A stretch of DNA of 64,000 bases from Pseudaminobacter salicylatoxidans (GTDB lineage Bacteria; Pseudomonadota; Alphaproteobacteria; Rhizobiales; Rhizobiaceae). Shown piece after piece: positions 7,955 through 16,882 of this stretch. The position numbers were made by a program, and so were the translations under genes. Under the pieces are notes generated by a model, which saw nothing but the letters and a program-made list of their open reading frames with translations, was not told where the DNA came from and made no database searches. The stretch covers positions 159,588-223,587 of the forward strand of contig NZ_QGGG01000009.1 in NCBI RefSeq assembly GCF_003148475.1, in the 5' to 3' direction. The number at the start of each line of letters is the position of its first letter. The first letter of the stretch is position 1.

Positions 7955-9457
7955 TCAGGTTTCCTGTCGGTTTTCGCTTGCGGGCATCGCGTTTCGCTGC
8001 TGCATGAGTTCGAACAGTTTCCTGAGGAGCTCGCGTTCGGTCAGGACAAGCAGCAGGCCGTAAATGACCGCGCCTGCGGCGGCGCCCACCGCCGCCTGCG
8101 ACAGCGCGTTCCACCAAAGGCCGCCCGGCAGGTCGGCCTTCACATGCTCGAGCATGTAGCGCACCGCGACAGCCATGATGATGGAGGCAACCATTGGGCG
8201 CGTCGTCACATAGAAGCTGGAAAGGAATGCCGTGCCGCTGGTGCGGAAGACAGCCCATGAATAGAAGACCAGCGTGATCGCATTGGCCACGCACAGCCAT
8301 ATCATGGCGGCATGGAGGCCGCCGGTGACGGCGCCGTAGCTGACAAGGCCATAGACGAGTGCGGCGCGCAGCATCGCCACCCACCACAGCACGTCGGATC
8401 GGCCCGCCCCTTTGAGGAAGGGGATATAGGTGCTGCAGGGCGACATGATGCCTTTCGAGACGGCGAGCAGGCCGAGCACGGGCCAGGCGTGGACCCATTG
8501 CGGGCCAAAGATCAGGAACATTCCCGGTTCCGCCACCGCCCAGAGGCCGAACATCATCGGTGCCAGCGCCACGGTCGTGACCTGCGTGCTCAGCATCAGG
8601 GCGTCGGTGCGGCGGCGCGGATCGTCGTTCATATGGCTGAAGACCGGGAACAGCACGCCCATCAGCCCCGCCAGCAGCACCTGATTGGGGATGCTGGAAA
8701 AGCGGTTGGCAGCCGAATAGGCGCCGGCATCGGCAAGCCCCAGATGCCGTGACACCACCACCAGCGGCGACTGGAAGGTGATGAAGTTGAAGATTTCCGA
8801 GCCCATGATGCCGAGGCTGTAGCGGGTGAGCGCGCCAACCTTGGCCAGAGACAAGACTAATCTCGGCCGGTAGCCGGTGGCGTGGAAGAGTCCGCCCAGC
8901 CGCACGATCGCCGACACGAATAGCTGTGCCACGAGAGACCATACGCCGAAACCGAGCAAGGCGAGACCGACGGCCGTTATCGCTCCGACCGATTCGGAAA
9001 AGACACTCCAGCCGGCGTCCTTCCGGAATTCCATGCGCCGCGCCAACAAGGAATAGGCGACATCGCCGCACAATTGCAGTGGCACCAGCAGGGCCATCAC
9101 CTTGAGCAGATAGGCGGCCTCCTGTGCGCCAAGCCACCCGGCGAAGGGCAAGGCCCAGATGTAGATACAGGCAGCCATCGCCGCCGCGACCACGAGATTG
9201 ACCCAGAAGACGGAATGCACCGTCTCGGCGTCCTCCTCCCGTTCGAGGATGAGCGAAGCCGAAAGCCCGGCGCTGCCGATCATGGTGAGGAACATCACCA
9301 CCGTCTGGGCGACGGCGACCACTCCGAACTCCTGCGGGCTGAGGATGCGCGCAAGGATCGGGACGGTGACAAATTTCAGCCCGAATGTGCTGGTCTTGGA
9401 AAGCACGCTCCAGCCGACGCTGTTTGTCACGGTTCTCAGGTTAACTGTCGTTGGCAT
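7955..9457 (-). CDS. exoT: Succinoglycan repeat-unit flippase ExoT (Wzx/MOP family)
   Basis: A 500-residue integral membrane protein of the polysaccharide-transporter branch of the MOP superfamily. It opens with NSVGWSVLSKTSTFGLKFVTVPILARILSP, given by its ends NSVGWSVLSKTS and ILARILSP, then about 12-14 hydrophobic helices through the whole length. ExoT-type proteins move the finished lipid-linked repeat unit to the periplasm. It is the first gene of the long minus-strand operon that runs to exoP, and is divergent from exoW across a 117-base gap. Confidence 0.9.
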   Translation of the reverse strand: MPTTVNLRTVTNSVGWSVLSKTSTFGLKFVTVPILARILSPQEFGVVAVAQTVVMFLTMIGSAGLSASLILEREEDAETVHSVFWVNLVVAAAMAACIYIWALPFAGWLGAQEAAYLLKVMALLVPLQLCGDVAYSLLARRMEFRKDAGWSVFSESVGAITAVGLALLGFGVWSLVAQLFVSAIVRLGGLFHATGYRPRLVLSLAKVGALTRYSLGIMGSEIFNFITFQSPLVVVSRHLGLADAGAYSAANRFSSIPNQVLLAGLMGVLFPVFSHMNDDPRRRTDALMLSTQVTTVALAPMMFGLWAVAEPGMFLIFGPQWVHAWPVLGLLAVSKGIMSPCSTYIPFLKGAGRSDVLWWVAMLRAALVYGLVSYGAVTGGLHAAMIWLCVANAITLVFYSWAVFRTSGTAFLSSFYVTTRPMVASIIMAVAVRYMLEHVKADLPGGLWWNALSQAAVGAAAGAVIYGLLLVLTERELLRKLFELMQQRNAMPASENRQET

Positions 9458-9574
9458 GGACGAGCGCCGTTCCTTTCGAGATCGGACTCAGTTCGTCAGC
9501 GAGCCCTGCGGGGGGCACCGACCGGAATTCACCGGGACCCGAGCGGTCACCTAGACTCCTGAAGGCGCGAAAAA
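9458..9574. promoter_or_regulatory. Divergent exoT / exoW promoter region
   Basis: The 117 bases between two divergent start codons must hold the promoters of the exoT-to-exoP and the exoW-exoV operons. I saw no clear sigma-70 boxes or palindrome in it, so this rests on gene orientation alone. Confidence 0.5.
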
Positions 9575-10534
9575 ATGACGAAGTGCACTGTCATCATTCC
9601 CTACTACCAGCGAGAGCCCGGAATCCTGGCCCGCGCGCTGCGATCCGTCCTTGCGCAAACCCATCCGGATTTCGATGTGATCGTCGTCGACGACGCCTCG
9701 CCATTGCCTGCCGACAACGACCTGCAGGAATTTTCCCTGGAAGAGCGAGCGCGAATTACCGTTATAAAACAACCGAATGCCGGCCCCGGTGGGGCACGCA
9801 ACATGGGGTTGGACCATGTGCCGGCGGATAACCCCTATGCCGCCTTCCTCGATTCCGACGACGAGTGGATGCCCGACCATCTGAAGAACGCCGTGGCGGC
9901 CATGTCACTTTTTGATGCGGACTGTTACTGGGCTTCGATCGGAGGTGGCGAGGAATTCTACTATCACTTCGGCGTCGCCGACCTCGCGGGCACCACAGAC
10001 ATGGTGCGCCTAAGCGACGATCCACCCATCGTCGAGCTTCCCGATCTTGCCGGCACTATGCTAAGAAACTGGAGCTTTCTGCACCTGTCCTGCATGGTCA
10101 TCGGCACGAAGCTGGTGCGCAACATCCGCTTCGAGGCGGCCCTCAGGCTCGCGGCCGAAGACGTGCTTTTCTTCTACGATTGTGTGCGCAACGCCACCCG
10201 AACCGTGCTGTCAGAAGAAAACGGCGCCGTGCGTGGCGAGGGCATCAACATATTCCACGGCATGGACAGTGATTCGCCGCTGTTCCTGAAGCAGCAGTTC
10301 AACACCTGGGTGGCGCTGGATCATCTGGAAAGCCGTTTCCCCCACCGCGCCGAGGACAGGGCCTCGATCGAGTCCTACAAGCAGACCGCGCGCAACCAGG
10401 CGCTCTGGGGGCAGGCGCGGCTGGTGAAGGCGCATAAGGCGCCGCAACTGAAGCAGCTTGCGCAATGGGCGTGGCGCGATCCGAAGATATTGCGCAGCGC
10501 CGTTCAACTCGCCGTCGGCAAGATCGCCAAATAG
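9575..10534 (+). CDS. exoW: Succinoglycan glycosyltransferase ExoW (GT2)
   Basis: A 319-residue GT2 enzyme: CTVIIPYYQREPGILARA at the N-terminus, IVVDDASP, the GPGGARN loop and the metal-binding FLDSDDEW. The HLSCMVIGTKLVRNIRFEAALRLAAED stretch (seen as HLSCMVIGTKL and LRLAAEDVLFF) is the acceptor side. ExoW adds a late glucose to the side chain in S. meliloti (beta-1,3 link). It is first in a two-gene plus-strand operon with exoV, 13 bases apart. This pair reads opposite to the flanking exoT and exoU genes. Confidence 0.88.
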   Translation: MTKCTVIIPYYQREPGILARALRSVLAQTHPDFDVIVVDDASPLPADNDLQEFSLEERARITVIKQPNAGPGGARNMGLDHVPADNPYAAFLDSDDEWMPDHLKNAVAAMSLFDADCYWASIGGGEEFYYHFGVADLAGTTDMVRLSDDPPIVELPDLAGTMLRNWSFLHLSCMVIGTKLVRNIRFEAALRLAAEDVLFFYDCVRNATRTVLSEENGAVRGEGINIFHGMDSDSPLFLKQQFNTWVALDHLESRFPHRAEDRASIESYKQTARNQALWGQARLVKAHKAPQLKQLAQWAWRDPKILRSAVQLAVGKIAK

Positions 10535-10547
10535 GAGGAGGAACGTC

Positions 10548-11498
10548 ATGCATCCCTTCTACTGGGAATCCGCGCACGGCAATTTCGGCGACGACCTCAA
10601 CCTGTGGCTCTGGGATTTTCTGCTGCCCGGCCTGCGCGACGTCCACCCTGAAACCCTTCTGGTGGGGGTCGGCACCGTGCTCAACGAGGCACTGTTGCCT
10701 CCGCGCGTAAAGAAACTCGTCGTCGGCAGTGGCTTCGGCTATGGCAGCGCGCCAAATCTTGCCGATGCCGAGGAATGGGACGTACGCGCCGTGCGCGGAC
10801 CGTTGACGGCGCGCAAGATTGGGCTGGCCGAACGGCTCGGCATCGTGGACCCGGCCGTGATGGTGGCCGAAATGCCGGAATTCCGGAATCTGCCGAAAAA
10901 CGGCGGCGCGATCTTCGTGCCGCATTGGGAATCGACGGTCGGCGGTATCTGGCCGATGGTGTGCCGGGAAGCCGGCCTGTCCTATGTTGACCCCTGCGGT
11001 GAGGCGAAAAGCGTGATCGGCAAAATCGCGCAAGCCGAACTGGTGGTGGCCGAATCGATGCATGCCGCCATCCTGGCCGATGCGTTCCGCGTGCCCTGGG
11101 TCGCGGTGACGACCTCGCAGAGCATCAACAGTTTCAAGTGGCAGGACTGGGCGGCATCGCTCGGCGTTCGCTACGAGCCGAGACTGGTTCCGATTTCCTC
11201 GCGTGCCGAGGCGATTACGAAAGGCGCCCGCTTCTGGGGCATCAGCTTCAAGGGGCGCGTACACGCGCCCGAAGCCCCTTGTGGGCCGGGCACATCGGAA
11301 ACCATGCTCATGGAACGGCCGGAAGAGCCTGTCTCGGCGCTGCGTTCCGCGGCCAAGAAGCTGATGGCCGCCCCGTCCATCCTGGCGCTGCGACAGGCGC
11401 GCAAGGCCGAACCGCAGCTTAGCGCCGACCAGGTGCTTGCCGGGAAAAAGGACCAGTTTCGCGAAGTGCTCGCGGACATACACAGAGACTATTTCTGA
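10548..11498 (+). CDS. exoV: Exopolysaccharide pyruvyl transferase ExoV
   Basis: A 316-residue polysaccharide pyruvyl transferase. FYWESAHGNFGDDLNLWLWD near the N-terminus (seen as ESAHGNFGDDLN), GVGTVLNE, VRGPLTARKIG and VVAESMHAAILADAFRVPW are the family landmarks. It transfers pyruvate from phosphoenolpyruvate to the terminal glucose of the side chain as a ketal, which the exported polymer carries. The ATG at 10548 follows AGGAGGAGG; the longer frame upstream runs inside exoW. Its last ten bases overlap the end of the opposite-strand exoU. Confidence 0.93.
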   Translation: MHPFYWESAHGNFGDDLNLWLWDFLLPGLRDVHPETLLVGVGTVLNEALLPPRVKKLVVGSGFGYGSAPNLADAEEWDVRAVRGPLTARKIGLAERLGIVDPAVMVAEMPEFRNLPKNGGAIFVPHWESTVGGIWPMVCREAGLSYVDPCGEAKSVIGKIAQAELVVAESMHAAILADAFRVPWVAVTTSQSINSFKWQDWAASLGVRYEPRLVPISSRAEAITKGARFWGISFKGRVHAPEAPCGPGTSETMLMERPEEPVSALRSAAKKLMAAPSILALRQARKAEPQLSADQVLAGKKDQFREVLADIHRDYF

Positions 11499-12496
11499 GC
11501 CACAATGCGCGCTGGAAGCAGGTAGCGATGAGGCATCGGGCCTGATGCGGCCCGCTCGCCCTGTTTGCCCCGGAACGCCTCCAGCTTGTCGGCGGCCACG
11601 CCGCCGACGATTGCCGGCAGGGTGGAGGGGCGTGTCAACGCGCCGAGGCTGGCGCGTAGCAGGCCGCTCCCGGCCTTGCGGTCGAGGAAATGACGCAGTT
11701 CGTAGCGGCCGCGCACATGGCGTTCATGGCGCATCAGCGCCGCGCGCGCGGCATCCGGAACGGTTGCCGAAGCCAGCATGTCGCGGTCGGCTTCATAGAG
11801 GCGTTTCAGATCTTCCGTGCGGTGGCGGCCGCTCAGCGAATCGGCGCGTACCACCGCGCCATAGCCGCACCCATGCACGATTTTGTAACGCGCCCCGTTG
11901 AGCAGCGCCCGCGCATAGAGGTCGTAATCCTCACCAAGGCGCAGGCCCTCCTGATAACGCAGGCCATGCAGGTCGAGGAAGGCGCGCCGCATCACGGGTT
12001 TGAGGAAACCGATTTCACCGCGCGAGGCGCCGCGCCGGGAAATATTGCCATCGACGAAGCTCTCGATATCGAGGAAGCGTGGCGCGGCCTCGAAGCGAGG
12101 CACCTGCGGCTCGGTGTGAGATGCGCTGCGCTCGTCGATGAAGACGATATTGTCCGCGACGAAGTCCCAGTCCTGTCCGTCGAGCATGGTGTCGAAGCGG
12201 CCAGGCAAAAAGAAGTCATCGGCATCCAGTATGGCGATGAGCGGGGCGCGTGAATCGGCGATAGCCCGGTTCCTGGCATGGGCCGGGCCCTGGTTGTGGT
12301 CGAGCCGGATGATGTGGAGACGCCCGCTGCCGTCATCAGCGGCGAGAGATGCTTCGGCCGTGGCGTCGCCCGAGCCGTCATCCACCACGACGACCTCGCT
12401 GACACGCATCTCGCGCAAGGCGGAAGTGACCGCGCGCGCGATCGTCGTCTGGGCGTTTCTGGCGGCGATGATGACGCAGACGGTGGAAGTTGCCAT
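11489..12496 (-). CDS. exoU: Succinoglycan glycosyltransferase ExoU (GT2)
   Basis: A 335-residue GT2 enzyme that begins MATSTVCVIIAARNAQTT and has VVVVDDGSGD, NQGPAHARN and the ILDADDFF metal site; the C-terminal half (LRLGEDYDLYARAL) is close to that of ExoO. ExoU adds a beta-1,6 glucose to the side chain in S. meliloti. The ATG at 12496 is preceded by CAGGAG; the much longer frame upstream passes through the exoX region and lacks family similarity there. It is convergent with exoV (10-base overlap) and lies 158 bases after exoX on the same strand. Confidence 0.87.
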   Translation of the reverse strand: MATSTVCVIIAARNAQTTIARAVTSALREMRVSEVVVVDDGSGDATAEASLAADDGSGRLHIIRLDHNQGPAHARNRAIADSRAPLIAILDADDFFLPGRFDTMLDGQDWDFVADNIVFIDERSASHTEPQVPRFEAAPRFLDIESFVDGNISRRGASRGEIGFLKPVMRRAFLDLHGLRYQEGLRLGEDYDLYARALLNGARYKIVHGCGYGAVVRADSLSGRHRTEDLKRLYEADRDMLASATVPDAARAALMRHERHVRGRYELRHFLDRKAGSGLLRASLGALTRPSTLPAIVGGVAADKLEAFRGKQGERAASGPMPHRYLLPARIVAQK

Positions 12497-12654
12497 GTCG
12501 GGCTCCTGCTTGCAGCATTCAAGATCGGCCGCGTCTCCGCAGCCTTCACACGCCCCCAGCCCGCCGGCCGAGGTGACGGCTGGCGCATGCCCATTCACAG
12601 TCTCACAAGGCGATTTGATGACGGGGGGCGAGGATACCGGGGCAGCGCCGGCGA

Positions 12655-12945
12655 TCAGGGCAGGCGCGAGCGCCCGACGCCGGACAAGGGCGAGGCCTTG
12701 CCTTTCGGCTTGCCGCCTTCCGTCAGGGCCGGCTCGTCGCTGGAAGCGTTGCCGGCATGCTTTCCCGAGGCACCATGGCGCCAGACCATGAACAGCACCG
12801 CCACAAAATAACCGACCTGGATCAGCACGGCGCAGATGACGGTGTTGACGACTGTGGTCCACACCGATTGCGTGATCGCGTAATTCGCTATCGCGAATAC
12901 GATCATGGCAATGGCGAATCCACGAAGGAACAGCAGAAAGGACAT
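12655..12945 (-). CDS. exoX: Exopolysaccharide production repressor ExoX
   Basis: A 96-residue inner-membrane protein. Two hydrophobic helices cover about residues 4-24 (LLFLRGFAIAMIVFAIANYA) and 30-55 (VNTVICAVLIQVGYFVAVLF, followed by MVWRHG); a polar tail follows. Size (S. meliloti ExoX is about 98 residues), topology and position beside exoY match ExoX/PsiA-type repressors, which act after transcription and lower polymer output when the ExoX:ExoY ratio rises. I use the ATG at 12945 with GAAGAAA upstream; an ATG at 12969 would add eight residues. Confidence 0.85.
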   Translation of the reverse strand: MSFLLFLRGFAIAMIVFAIANYAITQSVWTTVVNTVICAVLIQVGYFVAVLFMVWRHGASGKHAGNASSDEPALTEGGKPKGKASPLSGVGRSRLP

Positions 12946-13550
12946 GCTATTTCTTCGCGCTGTCGACATGCTGCGTTGTTGTAATTCCTTCGCCCAAATC
13001 GCACTCCCGCCAAGCCGAGCGTAGATTTAACTCATCATCGACCCATTCGGACCCGTCTGTTTCAGGGGCCTGAAGCCTCGAATTCCCAATAGCCCGTACA
13101 TTGGACAGTATAAGAATTCCGGCAATTCGGCGCAACACGGCGCATGGGGCGGATATTTGGCTGCCTGACCATTGGCGTGAAGCCACAATGAGCAGTTGGA
13201 TTGCCAACGATCTTGCCGGTCGAACGCACCTCGGCAGGGGTACGAATTTTGCAGGAAGTTGGCTTGCCTGTAATCTGAATAAAATTTGACGAACATGGAA
13301 TAATTTCAAATTAATCAAATTATTGATTTTAATCATCAAGATGTTTACTTGGCTATCATAGTAATATTTTCGGGATTCATTGAGTGTATTCGGTGGTTTC
13401 GCGCAATGTTTCCCGTGGTCACAAAATATGACTGATGGATCGCCAAAGCGACCGATTTTCATCACAGACGCGACATATCCAGCGCCCTATTGTCCGCGTG
13501 CTGCGGTGCAGTATTCAATCACGTTACTATTTTTCGTGGAGTAACAGGAC
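12946..13550. promoter_or_regulatory. Non-coding divergent regulatory region between exoX and exoY
   Basis: About 600 bases hold no convincing gene and separate the divergent exoX and exoY starts. Bases from about 13280 to 13400 are much richer in A and T than the rest of the window. Two symmetric elements stand out: TTCAGGGGCCTGAA (13061-13074) and AATCAA-ATTA-TTGATT (13313-13328). In rhizobia the zinc-finger protein MucR binds AT-rich DNA before exoX/exoY; binding here is inferred. A 172-codon minus-strand frame across the area is judged spurious. Confidence 0.6.
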
Positions 13551-14228
13551 ATGAGGTACGCCGCCAGATTGGCCAGCAGATTCTCGCCCCGATCGCGGGC
13601 GGAAGCGCCTTCTGCGATAGGGGGCGCTCTCAAGCGCAGTTTCGACATAGCCGCCGCACTGGCGGGGATCGTGTTGATCAGCCCGCTGCTTGTGATGTTG
13701 GCGGCGCTCGTAAAATTCTCCGACGGAGGCGCCGTGGTCTACGGCCATCGCCGGATCGGCCACAACGGCACCGTTTTCCGGTGCTGGAAGTTCCGCACAA
13801 TGGTTCAAAATGGTGACGAGGTCCTGGCCGCGCATCTGGCCGCCAATCCGGGTGACCGGGAAGAATGGAACGCAACCCGCAAGCTGCAGAACGATCCGCG
13901 CGTCACGCGCGTCGGAGCGGTCCTGCGCAAACTGTCGCTCGATGAGCTGCCCCAGATCGTCAACATCCTGCGCGGCGAAATGAGCTTCGTGGGGCCCCGT
14001 CCCGTGGTGAAGGACGAGCTGGAACTTTACGGCAAGGCCGCCAGCTTCTACCTGCGGTCACGCCCCGGACTGACGGGACTTTGGCAGGTGAGTGGCCGCA
14101 ACGACGTGTCCTACGATACCCGCGTCGCCTTCGACCGGCACTATGTCGAGAACTGGTCGTTTGCGTCTGACCTCAAAATCCTCATCCGAACCGTTCCGGC
14201 GGTGTTCGCCTCGCGTGGAAGCTACTGA
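13551..14228 (+). CDS. exoY: Undecaprenyl-phosphate galactose phosphotransferase ExoY
   Basis: A 225-residue bacterial sugar transferase that starts repeat-unit synthesis by moving galactose 1-phosphate from UDP-galactose to undecaprenyl phosphate. One hydrophobic re-entrant helix (about 28-57), then KFRTMVQNGDEVL, LDELPQIVNILRGEMSFVGP and RPGLTGLWQVSGRND are the family blocks. It partners ExoF. The ATG at 13551 follows GGAG and AGGA. It heads the exoY-exoF-exoQ-exoZ operon. Confidence 0.94.
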   Translation: MRYAARLASRFSPRSRAEAPSAIGGALKRSFDIAAALAGIVLISPLLVMLAALVKFSDGGAVVYGHRRIGHNGTVFRCWKFRTMVQNGDEVLAAHLAANPGDREEWNATRKLQNDPRVTRVGAVLRKLSLDELPQIVNILRGEMSFVGPRPVVKDELELYGKAASFYLRSRPGLTGLWQVSGRNDVSYDTRVAFDRHYVENWSFASDLKILIRTVPAVFASRGSY

Positions 14229-14280
14229 GTCCCCGGAGTCTCGGCTTCGCGCATCGCAAAAGGACGGCAGAAACTTGAAA

Positions 14281-15567
14281 ATGCTCCCCGCAAACCGTTT
14301 TGTTCCCCCATCAATCAGCGCCTTTCTCGGCGCGGCGCTCCTGCTGATAGCATCCTTGGTCGCGACCGCTGCGCCGGCTGCACAGACCGATGGCGGCTAT
14401 GTGCTGGACACGATGGACCGGCTGCGCGTGCGCATTGCCGAATGGCAGAGCGCGGAGGGTGCGCTGCGCGACTGGGCAATCCTGAATGGCGACTATGTCG
14501 TTGGTCCCTCGGGAGACATCTCCATGCCTTTCGTCGGCGAACTGGCTGCCCGTGGCCGGTCCACGGCGGAGCTGGCTTCGGCCATAGGCGAGCAGCTTCA
14601 GCAGAAGCTCGGCCTGCCGGACCGGCCGGAGGCCTCGGTGGAGATCGCCGAGTTCCGGCCGATCTTCATTGCCGGTGACGTGCAGACGCCGGGCAAATAT
14701 CCTTACGATCCGCAGCTTACCGTTCTGAAGGCCCTGAGTCTGGCCGGCGGCTTGCGCCGCTCCGATTCGGCGGGGCTCGGTGGCCCGCGCGATTTCGTTA
14801 ACGCGCAGGGCAATTATGATGTGCTGGTCGCGCAGCGAAACGGCCTGCTCGCCCGTCGCGCTCGCCTCGTTGCCGAGGCTGAGGGCAAGGACGACATCGT
14901 GTTCCCCGATGAACTCGGCAAGAGCGACGCCGGGCGCAAGCTGATGAATGACGAGAAAGCCCTGATGGCGGCGCGGGAAAAGCGGCTGCGGCTGCAGCTT
15001 TCGGCGCTCGACGATCTCAAGAAGCTGCTCCAGTCCGAGATCGAATCGCTCCAGCAGAAGATCACGACCCAGACGCGGCAACTCGATCTGGCGCGCAATG
15101 AACTGAAGAGCATCGGCAACCTGCAGGAAAAGGGTCTGGTGGTGAACCAGCGTATCCTGTCGCTTGAGCAGAGCAATGCCGAGCTCGAGGGCAAGATCCT
15201 TGACATGGAGACGGCGAGCCTGCGCGCCAAGCAGGATATTGCCAAGGCGGCCCAGGATGCCATCAGCCTTCAGAACGACCGCGAGACGGAGATCGCGCGG
15301 GATCGCCAACAGGCGGAAGCCGATCTCAACGAGGTCAGCGTGAAGATGGGCATGTATGCGGGATTGATGACCGAAGCGCTGGGCAGAGCCCCGCAGGCAG
15401 CCGCCACCGCCGCATCCGCGACAGCTTCCGCACCGACGATACACTACAAGATCGTGCGCAGCGCGAACGGCAAATCCAGTGAAACCGAGGCGCAGGAGGA
15501 CACTCCCGTTCGTCCGGGAGACGTGATCAAGGTCGAGGTCGCCGCACCCCAGGTGAACTCGAACTGA
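14281..15567 (+). CDS. exoF: Outer-membrane/periplasmic polysaccharide export protein ExoF
   Basis: A 428-residue secreted protein with a signal peptide (about 1-35, ending ATAAPAAQ). A Poly_export domain (LNGDYVVGPSGDISMPFVG) and an SLBB-like segment (IFIAGDVQTPGKYPYDPQLT) are followed by a long coiled coil (about 165-370, rich in KKLLQSEIESLQQK-type heptads). Such proteins form the periplasmic and outer-membrane export path with ExoP; ExoF also helps ExoY in the first sugar transfer. I use the ATG at 14281; a TTG at 14275 is closer to the AAAGGA ribosome site. A longer upstream frame lies in exoY. Confidence 0.9.
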   Translation: MLPANRFVPPSISAFLGAALLLIASLVATAAPAAQTDGGYVLDTMDRLRVRIAEWQSAEGALRDWAILNGDYVVGPSGDISMPFVGELAARGRSTAELASAIGEQLQQKLGLPDRPEASVEIAEFRPIFIAGDVQTPGKYPYDPQLTVLKALSLAGGLRRSDSAGLGGPRDFVNAQGNYDVLVAQRNGLLARRARLVAEAEGKDDIVFPDELGKSDAGRKLMNDEKALMAAREKRLRLQLSALDDLKKLLQSEIESLQQKITTQTRQLDLARNELKSIGNLQEKGLVVNQRILSLEQSNAELEGKILDMETASLRAKQDIAKAAQDAISLQNDRETEIARDRQQAEADLNEVSVKMGMYAGLMTEALGRAPQAAATAASATASAPTIHYKIVRSANGKSSETEAQEDTPVRPGDVIKVEVAAPQVNSN

Positions 15568-15613
15568 AGCCGACCGCGCAAAGCGTGCGGCCCGGCTGCG
15601 AGCGGAATTCGAG

Positions 15614-16882
15614 ATGAAGATTTCCAAGGCCCTTCTGGTCGATCCCGAGCGCAACTCATTGTACGGATGCGCCGCGGTCGCGCTTTCCATCTTCGTCTTT
15701 GCCTATTCGACGCGGTTCGGTCAGGTCTTTGTCCTTGCCTACTACGCTTGCTGGCTGCCGCTTCTGCTTGTGGATCGCCGGCGCATCCTTGACTGCTACT
15801 GGCGGTTCGGCTGGATCGTGGCCTTCGCGGTCCTCGCCTGCCTTTCCGTGTTCTGGTCGGCCGCGCCCACCGCCACCGCGCGCGCGGGCGTACAGTTGCT
15901 CTCACATGTGATTTGCGCGCTGATCGCGGCACGCACGATCAGCTTGCACACCCTGTGCCGGGGCGCCATCGTCGGCATCTTCGTCGTGCTGCTCTATTCC
16001 TTTGCATTCGGGCAATACAATTACGATCCGCTTGACGGCACCTACAGCTTCGTCGGTGCCTTCTCGTCGAAGAACCAGATCGGGCTCTTCGCCTCGCTCG
16101 GCATCTATTTCGCGTTTTCCGGCATCTTCATCCTGCGTGAGCGCGCGGCATGGCGGCTTCTGGCGCTTGTCTGCGGAGCGGTTTCAGCCGTTGCGCTGGC
16201 CAAGGCGCAGTCTGCCACCTCGGTTCTGGCAATCGTGGCGACGCTGGGGGCCGTTGGCTGCCTGATGGTCGTCATGAAGTTCCCGCCCTCGATCCGCAAG
16301 ATCGCCCTTGTTGCCGCTTCGATAATAGCTGTTGTCGCGGTTTTCGCGGCGACCAGTCTGGGTGCATTCGATGTCGTGCTCGGCGCGTTCGGCAAGGATT
16401 CGACGCTCACCGGTCGCACCTATCTGTGGTCACAGGGCTGGGAAGCCGCGGCCCAGGCACCGGTTTTCGGTGTCGGCTATCAGGCCTATTGGGTCCAGGG
16501 TTTTTCAGAGGCAGAGCGGCTGTGGGCTGAATTCTACATCGGTTCGCGCAGTGGCTTTCATTTCCATAACACCTATATCGAGGTGCTGGTCGAGCTCGGG
16601 GCGGTCGGGCTGGTGCTCATCGCCATGCTCATGATCCGCGTTCCGTTCGGATTCATTTCGCGGCTGGCAAGCGCACGCCACGACCCGGTCTCGCTGGTCG
16701 CGTTCGGCATTGCCTGGATGTTTCTCATACGCTCCTTCGTGGAGGTCGACGTCATCAATCCCTATGTCGTGGGCAGTTTCCTACTCTACTATGTGGCCGG
16801 ACTTCTTGCCTCGCCCTTGGGAAGCCGGCATGCAGTCATCTCCACCGGGCAACGCGATCCGTTCCTGAAAGCCATCGCATGA
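15614..16882 (+). CDS. exoQ: Succinoglycan polymerase ExoQ (Wzy/O-antigen-polymerase-like)
   Basis: A 422-residue membrane protein with about eleven hydrophobic helices. It carries GRTYLWSQGWEAA and the periplasmic-loop motif HFHNTYIEVLVELG typical of O-antigen ligase/Wzy proteins. ExoQ joins repeat units into the high-molecular-weight polymer on the periplasmic face. It begins 46 bases after exoF and overlaps exoZ by four bases. Confidence 0.9.
   Translation: MKISKALLVDPERNSLYGCAAVALSIFVFAYSTRFGQVFVLAYYACWLPLLLVDRRRILDCYWRFGWIVAFAVLACLSVFWSAAPTATARAGVQLLSHVICALIAARTISLHTLCRGAIVGIFVVLLYSFAFGQYNYDPLDGTYSFVGAFSSKNQIGLFASLGIYFAFSGIFILRERAAWRLLALVCGAVSAVALAKAQSATSVLAIVATLGAVGCLMVVMKFPPSIRKIALVAASIIAVVAVFAATSLGAFDVVLGAFGKDSTLTGRTYLWSQGWEAAAQAPVFGVGYQAYWVQGFSEAERLWAEFYIGSRSGFHFHNTYIEVLVELGAVGLVLIAMLMIRVPFGFISRLASARHDPVSLVAFGIAWMFLIRSFVEVDVINPYVVGSFLLYYVAGLLASPLGSRHAVISTGQRDPFLKAIA

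Noticed and set aside
12497..12862. Longer N-terminus for exoU
   Set aside because: The extension passes through the exoX coding region in another frame; GT2 similarity begins at the ATG at 12496.
12947..13465. 172-codon minus-strand frame in the exoX-exoY gap
   Set aside because: It has no recognisable domain, crosses the AT-rich regulatory stretch and overlaps the likely exoX upstream region.
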